From assembly GCF_003386665.1 (NCBI RefSeq), contig NZ_QTUB01000001.1, positions 1,612,001 to 1,676,000 of the forward strand: a DNA stretch of 64,000 bases. The letters run 5' to 3'. The notes below the pieces were generated by a model. The model was not told where the DNA came from. It made no database searches and worked only from the letters and a program-made list of their open reading frames with translations. This stretch comes from Xenorhabdus cabanillasii (GTDB taxonomy: Bacteria > Pseudomonadota > Gammaproteobacteria > Enterobacterales > Enterobacteriaceae). Below, piece by piece: positions 9,630-19,039 of the stretch. The position numbers were made by a program, and so were the translations under genes. Each line of letters opens with the position of its first letter. Position 1 is the stretch's first letter.

Positions 9630-10046
9630 ATGCAACTTTCAGATTTAGGAAATAGAATCTGCATTATGGGGCCTTCGAATAGCGGTAAGTCTACACTTGC
9701 TAATGCAATCTCCACAAAATGTAATTTGAAAACAATTCACTTGGATCAGCTTTTTCATTTACCAAATACAAACTGGCAGGAACGCACCGTGGAAGAATTT
9801 ATCTCACTGCCATCAAGTCTGTTACGTTACGTAAATAGAACCCTGTTTCAAAACAATCGTTATGGTGCTCTGGAAGGCGGTAAAGACAGTATCAAATGGA
9901 AAATGCTCCATCATATCACGGTTATTACACCAAAAAGCAGAGAACGCTATGCGGCAATGTTTGAACAACTGACCATACCCAAGATAAGACTGAATTCCAT
10001 TAAAGAGATTAAGGAACAATTTGATAAATGGGAACTTACCCGATAA
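9630..10046 (+). pseudogene. Adenylate-kinase-like P-loop protein with internal deletion
   Basis: The frame begins at ATG 9630, chosen because GGAGG (9619-9623) lies six bases upstream; the in-frame TTG at 9618 overlaps that site. The protein has a clean Walker A motif (GPSNSGKST, residues 12-20) and resembles the small adenylate-kinase-like or topology-modulation P-loop proteins. Compared with the usual layout of that family, about 40 residues between EEFISL and SSLLRYVNRTLF appear to be deleted in frame, removing the segment after the first half of the core. 138 codons remain. It may be non-functional. The deletion is inferred from my memory of the family. Confidence 0.6.
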
Positions 10047-10329
10047 TTAAATTTATAAATTATTATCAATCATATTTACATATGAACGTAAAAATAACAT
10101 TCGTGATATTCTATATAAATAAAATATAATCCGAGTAATTTGCTAATCCCTCTCACCATTAATAATCTTAAAATTCATGATGATGTAACTTAAGTAAACT
10201 ATTTTATATTGTGATTATGTAAAAATAATTACCACAATGTTTTTCGACAGATCTCCTGATCCATTTTCATGGATTTTTATTAAATGTGAATAACAACTAA
10301 TTAATACATAAGTGAAAAACCAGAATCGA

Positions 10330-10741
10330 ATAATCACCTCTGTTACTAAATTAAGAAATTGTTCTTTTACTTTTTCCGCTGTTTCAATCACTTCTTCATG
10401 ACTAAGTGGCTACTTCACTGACATCAAGAAAACGTACACCAAGCTCTGGGTTATTTGGTCCAATCAGTGGATTACTTGCGGTTAAATTAATGTGGTCAGT
10501 AATGAGCATTAAATCACCAGGGCTAAAATCCCTATTCACAGCACCACATGCATTCGTGATAATAAGTTTTTCCACCCCTAATGCTTTCATTAAGCGGACA
10601 GGAAATGTGACTTGATCCAGTGTAAAGCCTTCGTAATAATGAAAACAGCCTTTCATTGCGACAACATTTTTTCCACCAATGGAACCAATAACCAGTTCAT
10701 TCGAATGTCCAACTGCTTCTGATTTCGCAAAGTGGGGTATG
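10330..10741 (-). pseudogene. Purine nucleoside phosphorylase fragment
   Basis: The minus strand encodes PHFAKSEAVGHSNELVIG, then MKGCFHYYEGF, QVTFPVRLMKALGVEKLI and ITNACGAVN, the hallmark core of trimeric purine nucleoside phosphorylases, which split purine nucleosides with phosphate. It stops at GVRFLDVSEVAT, but the next frame resumes with SHEEVIETAEKVKEQFLNLV, the typical C-terminus, after losing about 60 residues or more. The N-terminal part ends abruptly at 10741, exactly at the left end of the duplicated racemase segment, which suggests the duplication cut the gene. Clearly dead. Confidence 0.82.
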
Positions 10742-11480
10742 CAAATTCAACATAGCGAATAGAAATATTGCAATTACTAACCGTAATGGTTGTGTCATCA
10801 TAATGATTATTTGCTGAGGTGACGTATGAAAAAAATTATTGGAATACTCGGTGGAATGGGGCCTGCCGCAACGGTAGATGCAATGGAAAAGATAATTAAA
10901 AATACATCAGCAAATTGTGATCAGGAACATATTCCTGTTATTGCTATTTCTTTTCCTGATATACCTGACAGGACAGAGAACATTCTCTCTGGGGGAAAGT
11001 CACCGTTAAAACAAATATTAGCCGCATTAAGGATATTAGAGGATGCAGGTGCTCAATATATTATCATGCCCTGTAATACTGCTCATTATTGGTATGATGA
11101 ATTAAAAGCAGAAACCAAAGTTACTTTTCTTAATATGATTGATATTACTTGTAATAAAGTCGTCAGTGAAGGAATGAATAACATTGCTGTTCTGGCTACG
11201 ACAGGAACGATAAAAGCAGAGCTTTATCAAAATAGATTGAAAAAAGAGAATATAAATTTTGTTATTCCTGGTGATATTCAACAGGGAATTATTATGGAAA
11301 GTATTTTGGCATATAAAAGTGGAGATGAGGAGAGGGCGTATCAGTTATTAAAATCAATTATTTCTCAGTTGAAAGATATTGGTGTTGAAAAATTTTATTC
11401 TGGGATGTAGTGAGATACCGATTATTCTTAGAGGGGATGATAATAATGGAGAATATATAGATGCTACGGAGGAGTTGGTT
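10738..11480 (+). repeat. Direct repeat copy 1 (racemase segment)
   Basis: From TATGCAAATTCAACATAGCG at 10738 the sequence runs parallel to 14577 onwards, through the promoter region and nearly all of the racemase gene, with scattered substitutions. The similarity fades near 11480. The left end coincides with truncation of the nucleoside phosphorylase gene, so this copy is probably the derived one. Confidence 0.88.
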
Positions 11481-11504
11481 AAAATGGCAATTGCTTTGTG
11501 TTAG
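10826..11504 (+). pseudogene. Aspartate/glutamate racemase family gene, copy 1, frameshifted
   Basis: The product begins MKKIIGILGGMGPAATVDAM and belongs to the Asp/Glu racemase superfamily (cofactor-independent, two catalytic cysteines). The first cysteine motif MPCNTAHYW is present. The second, GCSEIPII, is reached only after a frameshift: an A5 run at 11388-11392 has one A more than copy 2, so the frame ends after EKFYSGM. Removing one base restores 225 codons to a stop at 11502-11504. Without the second cysteine the truncated product should be inactive. Neighbouring symporter and LysR genes suggest a former D-amino-acid or dicarboxylate metabolism locus. Confidence 0.88.
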
Positions 11505-12259
11505 TTTTTCATTGAAGAGAAATAGAACTATTACTAAATAGATTCACTATTTTTTATCTTAATAAGAAAAAATATAATATATTCGTATAAATTTACTATT
11601 TGAATTTAGCAGGGTTATTTATCAGTTGAAGTAATGGATTGGTATTGAAGTCATTTATTCAAATTATAACATTATCATATACAGTAATTTAATCGATAAC
11701 CCTTTATTTACGCGCCGAAAAAACCGTTCGGAAGTTGCCATCTTGTTGTTAAACTTATTACATATGGCGACATATTATATAGAAATTTTTATAATAGATT
11801 ATTTTACTACAAAAGTAATAACCAGGAATAAGAAGAAATAAATAGGAAATATAATTAAAAATAACCACTACAACTTTAGGGGAAATTGAACGTCAAAATT
11901 TTTTAAGTCCCACTTAAAAAAGAAGAAATTCAAGAATGAAATACTTTATTTGAATTTTGTTTATTATATGTTTAAAGAAAACATATAATAATCATTTAAA
12001 TCAAGGCATCAATATTGATAATGACTTTTATTTTTTCTGAAACAAAACCTTTTAAATAAGCAGAATTAATAAGAAGCCAATTAATCGGAAAGGTTAATTT
12101 AACCTTCACTATGAAAAACAATATGCATATCTTGCATGTCTCATCCCCCATTTGCATTTCATTAAAAGTTAAAAAAATATAAATATTTGTTAGGGTAAAA
12201 TCAGGAAGCAGAGAAACAGAATAATTGGCTTTAGTATTTACAGAGAATAAGGAATCAGC
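11505..12259. other. Gene-free AT-rich stretch
   Basis: About 750 bp with no ORF I would support; the minus-strand frame at 11996-12337 has no recognisable domain, poor composition and overlaps the symporter start. The promoter of the symporter gene should lie in its last 100 bp. Confidence 0.55.
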
Positions 12260-13544
12260 ATGAACAGGCAAAAACTTATGCGGCAGATTATTATCGCTAT
12301 TCTGCTTGGAGTGATAACAGGTTGGGGGTTTCATCAATACCTTGATGCCAGCCAGACAAAAGAAGTTGCTTCCTATATCAACATCATTACCGATGTATTC
12401 CTTCGTCTGATAAAAATGATTATTGCCCCGCTTATATTTGCTACGATAGTTGCCGGGTTAATGTCAATCGGGGGATCATCATCCGTAGGGCGGATTACCA
12501 TCAAAGCAATGATATGGTTTATTATTGCTGGATTGGTTTCAATTGGCATTGGTATGCTGATAGTTAACTTGTTCCAGCCGGGGATTGGGTTGAATATCGC
12601 TATTCCTCAACAGGTAAATATCGATACGGGCCTCAATACCAGCGGATTTTCCCTGAAAAACTTTATTAGTCATATATTCCCCAGTAGTTTTGCCGCGGCT
12701 ATGGCGAATAATGAGATATTACAGATCCTGATTTTTTCTCTCTTCTTTGGTTCGGCATTGTCATACATTTGCCGGGATAGCCAGAAGACAAGCCCTATTG
12801 TGACTATGATTGAAGATCTGGGACGTATCATGTTCCGCATCACAGATTATGTAATGTCATTGGCACCGATTGCGGTCTTCGCTGCTATTGCTTCGGCTAT
12901 TACAGTACAGGGATTAGGTCTGCTTTATGATTATGGCAAACTTATTGGTCTTTTTTTATCTTGGATTATTCTCACTCTGGGTAGTTTTATTTGCTGTTGG
13001 ATTTCTTTTCCTCGGCAAGAATATATTTTCATTACTGCGGCTTATCAGGGAACCTGTGGCACTGGCTTTTGCCACCGCGAGCAGCGAATCCGCTTACCCA
13101 AAAACGATGAATGCACTGAATAGCTTTGGTGTACCGAAAAAAATCTCCAGTTTTGTACTGCCTTTGGGTTATTCCTTTAACCTTGATGGCTCAATGATGT
13201 ATCAATCCTTTGCCATTCTATTTATTGCACAGGCTTACAATATTGACCTGAGTATCACAGAACAAATCCTGATTATGTTGACGCTTATGGTCACCAGCAA
13301 AGGTATGGCTGGTGTAGCGCGGGCTTCTGTCGTAGTTGTTGCTGCGACACTTCCTATGTTCAAGTTGCCTGAAGCAGGTATTTTGCTGATCCTTGCCATC
13401 GACCAACTCCTTGATATGGGGCGTACGGCAACCAATGTAATCGGTAACAGCATTGCTACTGCGGTGATTGCCAAGATGGAGGAAAAGCAGGGGAATTCCG
13501 AGCCGGAAGCGCAAGAAAAAGACGCTGCCAGACAAGAAGTTTGA
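12260..13544 (+). pseudogene. Dicarboxylate/amino acid:cation symporter (DAACS), one frameshift
   Basis: Two overlapping frames encode a protein of the DctA/GltP sodium- or proton-coupled symporter family: the N-terminal membrane half (12260 onwards, with IIAPLIFATIVAGL and FPSSFAAAMANNEILQI) and the C-terminal transport core (LAFATASSESAYPKTM, YSFNLDGSMMYQS, DMGRTATNV). The switch is at a T7 run, 12951-12957. One T fewer gives a continuous protein of 427 residues, normal for the family. Either a real slip mutation or a read error. The transporter probably served the adjacent racemase genes, carrying aspartate, glutamate or C4-dicarboxylates. Confidence 0.88.
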
Positions 13545-13623
13545 ATCAAGACTTGCTGTATTCTACCAACTGATTACAGCAAGCTTATTTGACGGTGCAA
13601 ACAGTCAGCTTTTATTAGTCAAG

Positions 13624-14524
13624 TCACTTTCGTTCGCTGTTTTCACCTTGCCTTATATACTGCCAAAAGCGCTCTGAGGAAGGATTAAGCCGAAAATGGG
13701 TTCGGTAGATGTAAACGCCCATCTTTATTGAAGTATTGCCTGGATCCAAAATGGATAATTGCCGATTTTTGAGTTCTTCATAGATTGAATAATCCGGCAA
13801 CCAACCCACACCATGACCATTCAGCACCATACGTTTCAGTAGTTCGCTCATTGATGACTGAAAAAAATAGGTAAATTTGTTACTGAACTTTTTCTCCAGT
13901 AACTGATTTACTTGTCTCCCCATATAACTACCATCGGTATATTTCATTAATGGTAAGGGGGTATAGTCCAAACGATACGACGGTTCTCCATCAGACTTAC
14001 AGCCAGAGACGAGATATAACCGAGCATCCAATACCTTATAGTGCAAGAATGGTGCAGCCATCAGTTCTTCATTAAAAAACGACAGAATAAAATCACTTTT
14101 CCCATCTTTAAGATTATTTACCGCCTCATCAACATTGATTGATTCAACATTAAAAATTTTATCCATCTTTTCTGTAAAACCAGAAATAAATACAGGGAGT
14201 AAAGAAATAGCGAGTGAATGTGCTGCGGCGATATTAATTCGGTGTTTAGATATTTCCTCCCCTTTTATTTTTCCTATTTGATGTTCTATATCCCCAAGAA
14301 GATTTCTGACATAAACAATAAAGCTCTTGCCTTGTAACGAAAGTTGTAGTGGATTTGAACTGCGAATAAATATTTCAAAACCGATAGCATGTTCAAGCGC
14401 CTGAATTCTCCTGCTAAATGACGATTGGGATATATTCCTTTTTTTCTGCGGCAAGAGTAAAACTTCTCAACTCTTCCAACATTACAGCATCATATAACCA
14501 TTTCAGCTCAATATTGTTAAACAT
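13624..14524 (-). pseudogene. LysR-type regulator, frameshifted near its start
   Basis: The open frame (13624-14454) lacks the first half of the DNA-binding domain. The missing part is upstream: ATG at 14524 with AGGGAGG just before it, giving MFNNIELKWLYDAVMLEELR then SFTLAAE, and then a run of seven A bases (14439-14445 on the plus strand). With six A bases the frame joins as AAEKRNISQSSFSRRIQALE, a normal LysR winged helix-turn-helix, and the protein has 299 residues. It resembles the HypT/YjiE branch by the form of its helix-turn-helix. It is divergent from racemase copy 2, so it probably controlled that gene. Confidence 0.85.
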
Positions 14525-14576
14525 AAAATCCTCCCTATAAAGTCACTTTTGTTGATTTAAATAAATGAAAAAACCT

Positions 14577-15318
14577 TATGCAAATTCAACATAGCGAATA
14601 GAAATATTGCAATTATTAACCATAATAGCTGTGTCATCATAATGATTATTTGCTGAGGTGACATATGAAAAAAATTATTGGAATACTCGGTGGAATGGGA
14701 CCTGCTGCAACGGTAGATGCAATGGAAAAGATAATTAAAAATACACCAGCAACTTGCGATCAGGAACATATTCCTGTTATCACCATTTCTTTTCCTGACA
14801 TACCTGACAGGACAGAAAATATTCTTTCTGGAGGAGAATCACCATTAAAACAAATGGTGACTGCATTAAGAATATTAGAAAATGCAGGAGCTCAGTGTAT
14901 ATCATGCCCTGTAATACCGCTCATTATTGGTATGAGGAGTTAAAATCGGCAACCAAAGTTCATTTCCTTAATATGATTGATATTACTTGTCATAAAATTG
15001 TTAATGAGGGGATGAATAACATTGCTGTTCTGGCTACGACAGGAACGATAAAAGCAGAGCTTTATCAAGATAGATTGAAAAAAGAGAATATAAATTTTGT
15101 TATTCCTGGTGATATTCAACAGAGAATTATTATGGAAAGTATTTTGGCATATAAAAGTGGAGATGAGGAGAGGGGGTATCAGTTATTGAAATCGATTATT
15201 TCTCAGCTTAAAAATGTTGGTGTTGAAAATTTTATTCTGGGATGTAGTGAGATACCGATTATTCTTAGAGGTGATGATAATAATGGGAAGTATATTGATG
15301 CTACGGAGGAGTTGGTTA
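14577..15318 (+). repeat. Direct repeat copy 2 (racemase segment)
   Basis: This segment matches 10738-11480 from the TATGCAAATTCAACATAGCG block through the racemase gene. It includes the promoter region next to the LysR gene, the natural divergent arrangement, so this is probably the original copy. The two copies enclose the symporter and LysR genes in direct orientation, which allows loss or amplification of the 3.8-kb unit by homologous recombination. Confidence 0.88.
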
Positions 15319-15371
15319 GAAAATCCGTTTCTTTATGTAAATATAATGAAATTGAGTGCAAATATTGTTAA
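14665..15371 (+). pseudogene. Aspartate/glutamate racemase family gene, copy 2, frameshifted
   Basis: This copy has the same start (MKKIIGILGGMGPAATVDAM) and keeps the second cysteine motif (FILGCSEIPIILRG), but loses one T near 14900 compared with copy 1, where the run reads ATTATC. The frame breaks just before the first cysteine motif, and the rest is read from 14895 as MPCNTAHYWYEE. Adding one base gives 235 codons ending at 15371. The two copies are thus broken at different sites, and neither single frame contains both catalytic cysteines. Confidence 0.87.
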
Positions 15372-15538
15372 ATATATTTATTACCTTAGTTATAGGGGAT
15401 ATAGTGATTTTTACTAAATAAAATTTTTTAATGAATGGATTAATAAAAATCAAGATTATAAATTTAATTATCGAGATAATAATGAATATGTATCGCGATA
15501 TTATTGGATGTACAGAAATATTATAGCTCTCAATAATA

Positions 15539-15720
15539 GGTGCAGATGCACTAATTTTTTATGCTGAAAAATTAGCTAAAAGTAAGTAAGAAGATTCTTA
15601 AAGTAGCAGAAAACTACAAAGATGTAGTGAGGAATTGTGATAGTAGAAGATGTCATTAAATATATTGATGTGGTATTCATGAGTAGAACCCTTACAGCAA
15701 AACCTGACAGAAAAACATGA
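15539..15720 (+). pseudogene. Degenerate DUF1778 antitoxin / GNAT toxin remnant
   Basis: The bases GGTGCAGATGCACTA and, further on, GCAGAAAACTACAAAGATGT match the 3' end of the DUF1778-type antitoxin at 41279-41370 (GGTGCAGATGCGCTA and GCGAAAAACTACAAGGATGT). Stops and shifts break every frame. A following segment can be read as LQQNLTEKHERC, like the start of the partner GNAT toxin. It is a fossil of a TacA/TacT-like module just ahead of the dpt genes. Confidence 0.55.
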
Positions 15721-15975
15721 GAGATGTTTAAAAAAATTATGTTTTTTATGGGGTTAAGACTTAAAGGTTATTCTTTGACATATGACATAAAGGATATGCC
15801 CCTGATATATCAAATTAATCAAGGTATATCATGAGCTCATATCTGACAAGGTTCACAGGAATGATAAAAGTGGTGTATTAACTTTAAAGGTTCAATTTAA
15901 TTGATCTCTACATATAGAGCTTGTAAGGAGGATTGTATAAAATATTCTAAAAATTACATAAGAGAACATTAAGCT

Positions 15976-17656
15976 ATGAGTTCACTCACATTGAGAAAGG
16001 CTCTAAGTGTGTTAGCGAAATCATCATCGTTTTCGGTGGCAACACTTACAAATCGACGCAGAGATGTACTTGATGACCTAAAGCAACGACTTTTTGTTGA
16101 ACAGAAAATTGAATCAGATATTAAAAAATGTTTGGATTCTTTGAACAGCAGGGAAATTGTTTTTCTTTGTGGCAGTAGTGGTGATGGTAAATCAGAAATT
16201 CTTACCCGTTGCTATGAACACTATCAACATAAGTGTGATTTCCATCTTGATGCGACACACAGTTTTTCTCCTCATCAGTCAGCAATAGAAACTCTGGACA
16301 AACTTTTTGATGCATACAAGGAAGGCCATCGCCCGTTGGTATTAGGAATTAATACTGGAATGCTCGTCAATTTTTCAATGGAAGGTTCAGAGCGCCATAA
16401 CGATATTAAATCTGCTATTGACTGTTTTTTCAATTGTAGCTCTAACACCCAAGCTCCCTGCTATATAGATGGATGCCATTTTTTTGACTTTGAACATTAC
16501 CCAAAATTTCAGTTTAGCGAGCATAAGAATTATTCTTCTTTTGCTAAAAAATTGATGACCAAATTAACTGAGGCTAATGATGAAAACTTATTTTATGTCA
16601 TCGCTACCAATGATGAAAACTTATTTTATGTCATCGCTACAAATGATGAACAAGCAGACCGTGAATTAAAGATTATTGCCAATTTTAAATTGTTGAGTAT
16701 TTCAAGTGTACAAGATGTCATCATTACACAGTTATTTAAAGCCCGTTTAATGAAGGATCAATTTGTTACGACTCGCGCGCTACTTGATTTACTTCATCAT
16801 TTACTACTTGGACCCGGTTATTTGTTTGACAATCTTTTTGTTGGTGAAGAAAACGAGTTAGTACAAAGAATGGCTGATTTTGATCCAGCCAGTTTACACA
16901 CATATGAGTTAGATCAGTTTGTTCTGCGCTATGAGCTAGGGCTACCTGATCCTAATTTAGATGATTTTTTAAAGGAGTTGGCTAAAAAACATATTTCTTT
17001 TGATAGAAACCAAGTCAGGCAGGGGGATGCAGCATCACTGATTCGTTTATTTAGTTTGTTACGAGCAGATGAATTTGGAAATGGCTATCATAGGAAATTT
17101 GCACCGTTTTTCCAGGAAAGCTTGTTGGAAGACTATGCCCATATTTGGTATTTACATGCAAATTATACTGGTGATCGTGACCAAAAAATGGAATTACGTC
17201 GTTTCTATGCTTCGAAATTAATTGCAGCAATCCAGAGCTATGCCAATCGTAAAGGCACCAGAACTTACTACCAATAAAGATGAGTTATTTTTGGGAGCAT
17301 TTGGTTCAATAAAGGTTACTGCGCCTGTGGCCCTCAAAGGGGATTATGATGCAATTTTAAAGAAAAATGTCACGAAACCTGCTTGTTTTGATGCTTATCT
17401 GAAAATTGATGATTATCCACTGAAACCGATAAGTATTAATTTGAATTTATTTGAGTTATTAAGCAAATTGAATAACGGATATCGTCCTAATAAATATGAT
17501 AAAAATGCTATTATTCTATTAGATGAAATTGTAGAGCAAATCACTGAGCAGGCTAAATCAAGTTCGATTCTTAAATTTTATGATGGTAGACGAACTTATA
17601 TTGCTAAGGAAGATGACGATATGATTAACATTAGTGGCATGAATGGAGTAGTCTAA
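15976..17656 (+). pseudogene. dptF: DptF, phosphorothioate-dependent restriction protein, one frameshift
   Basis: DptF works with DptG and DptH to attack DNA that lacks the phosphorothioate mark made by DndA-E. The protein has a Walker A motif, GSSGDGKS, at residues 66-73. The frame from 15976 ends at 17277 after 433 codons. The next frame carries on with APELTTNKDELFLGAFG. The break lies at AAAGG, 17251-17255, where one extra base is enough; correcting it gives 559 residues, and the stop overlaps the dptG start as TAATG. A 33-bp tandem duplication (16576-16641) is in frame. There are no nonsense codons apart from the frameshift, so the lesion is either very recent or an error. Confidence 0.85.
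16576..16641 (+). repeat. In-frame 33-bp tandem duplication in dptF
   Basis: Two adjacent 33-bp units (16576-16608 and 16609-16641) differ only at the last base and encode NDENLFYVIAT twice. A single unit followed by NDEQADRELK would be the expected form. The near identity means a recent duplication, which adds 11 residues without shifting the frame. Confidence 0.93.
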
Positions 17657-19039
17657 TGAACTCTTATCCTATTGCAAAAAAGCTAAAAGTCGAGGAACAC
17701 AATAGGCTAGATAGTTACCTCCCTATCCGTAGCAAAAATAATGAGTTTGATTGGAATATAGTTACTGGATTAGTCTTGAGTTATACCCTCAAACGTCAGG
17801 TCAAAGAGTATGATTTTGAGATGTTTAAAGAGGATTGCCAAAAATATCTACTGATGCAACTTGATGAACCTGAATTTTGGTCTGTCTTGGAACGTATGTA
17901 CTTTGTTAATAAGGATATCTTTAAAATATCTCCTCTTTTTTTACTGTTCTATGCTCAGTTTGGTGGAACTGGTTCAGGTAAAAGTGTTCTGGGGGTGGCA
18001 AATTGGCGCTTAGGTTCTCTCTTTGCCAATTTGATGGGCGATTTCAGTCTCAAAAATCGATTATATGATCGACTCAACTTCCTTGAACAACATATGATTG
18101 ATGTATTGGAAAAGAACTTGCGAGTATTAGATAAAAATCTATTTGTTGAAGAACAACCCTATTTACCTTATTTGGTTAGATGTTTTCAGCAAGATCTCGA
18201 GTTTTTAACTGAGCACCCTCAATATCTACTACAAGAGTTTGGCAATATGCTTCGGCTATATGCTTTTACCTATTGTGCCCAGTTGGCGCTAAATTTAGAA
18301 AGTTGGTGTCATGGTGAGCCAAAAAGCAAATCTTTATATTTTATTTTGGATACAGAAAAGGCTAGTTCAGAAAGGGAGAAAGTAAAACGTTTTGGTTATA
18401 AGCTCTTTGAGAAAGAACGAGAAAAGCTGTTTCCTATCCTTTCTGCACTTGAAGTTTTGCAATGGAATGAGAGTGATAATGAGGATGATAATGATAAGAA
18501 AAAGAAGAAAAAGCGCCCTTTGTGGCAAATTTATCAAGATATTTTAGATTATCCTGATAAAAATAATATTTTGTCTTGTATGAATAACTATATTCGAAAT
18601 TTTATTCTAAACAGGAATAAGAATAAAAAACTAATTCCCGAAGAAATAGAGGTTGCTTCAGATATTGAAAGTGCATTTAAACAGCTTTTATTAGTAGCTA
18701 GAGAACAATTTTTCGATAAGAGCACGACACGTCCAGGAATTAATCGTGATTATGTAAATGCATTAGAAAAAGAAATTTGTACTGGTTTTATTCAAGCCCG
18801 TGGAAGGGCTGGAAAAGTTTTAGTACTCAATCAGGATCGACTTTTGCTACTGACCAATCTTTGCTATTGGGAAAAATGAAAAGTTGCGTCTTCATGAGCT
18901 ATTACATTGTTTTGAGCAACGTGGTTTTTACCTTGATAACCAATCTTCTTTAGCTTTGGTTGCTTTCTATGAGCGTATGGGAAATGTGGAACGCATGAGT
19001 GATAGTGGAGATGCCGTTTATGTCCGTAAGACAGTATGA
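17656..19039 (+). pseudogene. dptG: DptG, phosphorothioate-dependent restriction protein, one frameshift
   Basis: DptG is the middle component of the DptFGH restriction complex. The frame from 17656 (coupled to dptF by TAATG) runs 407 codons and then breaks at CTTTGC (T3 at 18860-18862). With one T fewer the protein continues as TNLAIGKNEKLRLHELLHCF to RMSDSGDAVYVRKTV and a TGA at 19037-19039 that overlaps the dptH ATG, giving 460 residues. It contains GGTGSGKSVLG near residue 100, which looks like a nucleotide-binding loop, and a lysine-rich stretch near residue 280. The identification comes from its position between dptF and dptH and the coupled order. Confidence 0.8.

Noticed and set aside
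11996..12337. 113-codon minus-strand ORF
   Set aside because: It overlaps the start and promoter of the symporter gene and shows no domain or ribosome-binding site.
17950..18000. Calling DptG an ATPase from its GGTGSGKS loop
   Set aside because: A glycine-rich loop is visible, but no matching Walker B motif was found, so a nucleotide-binding function is only possible.
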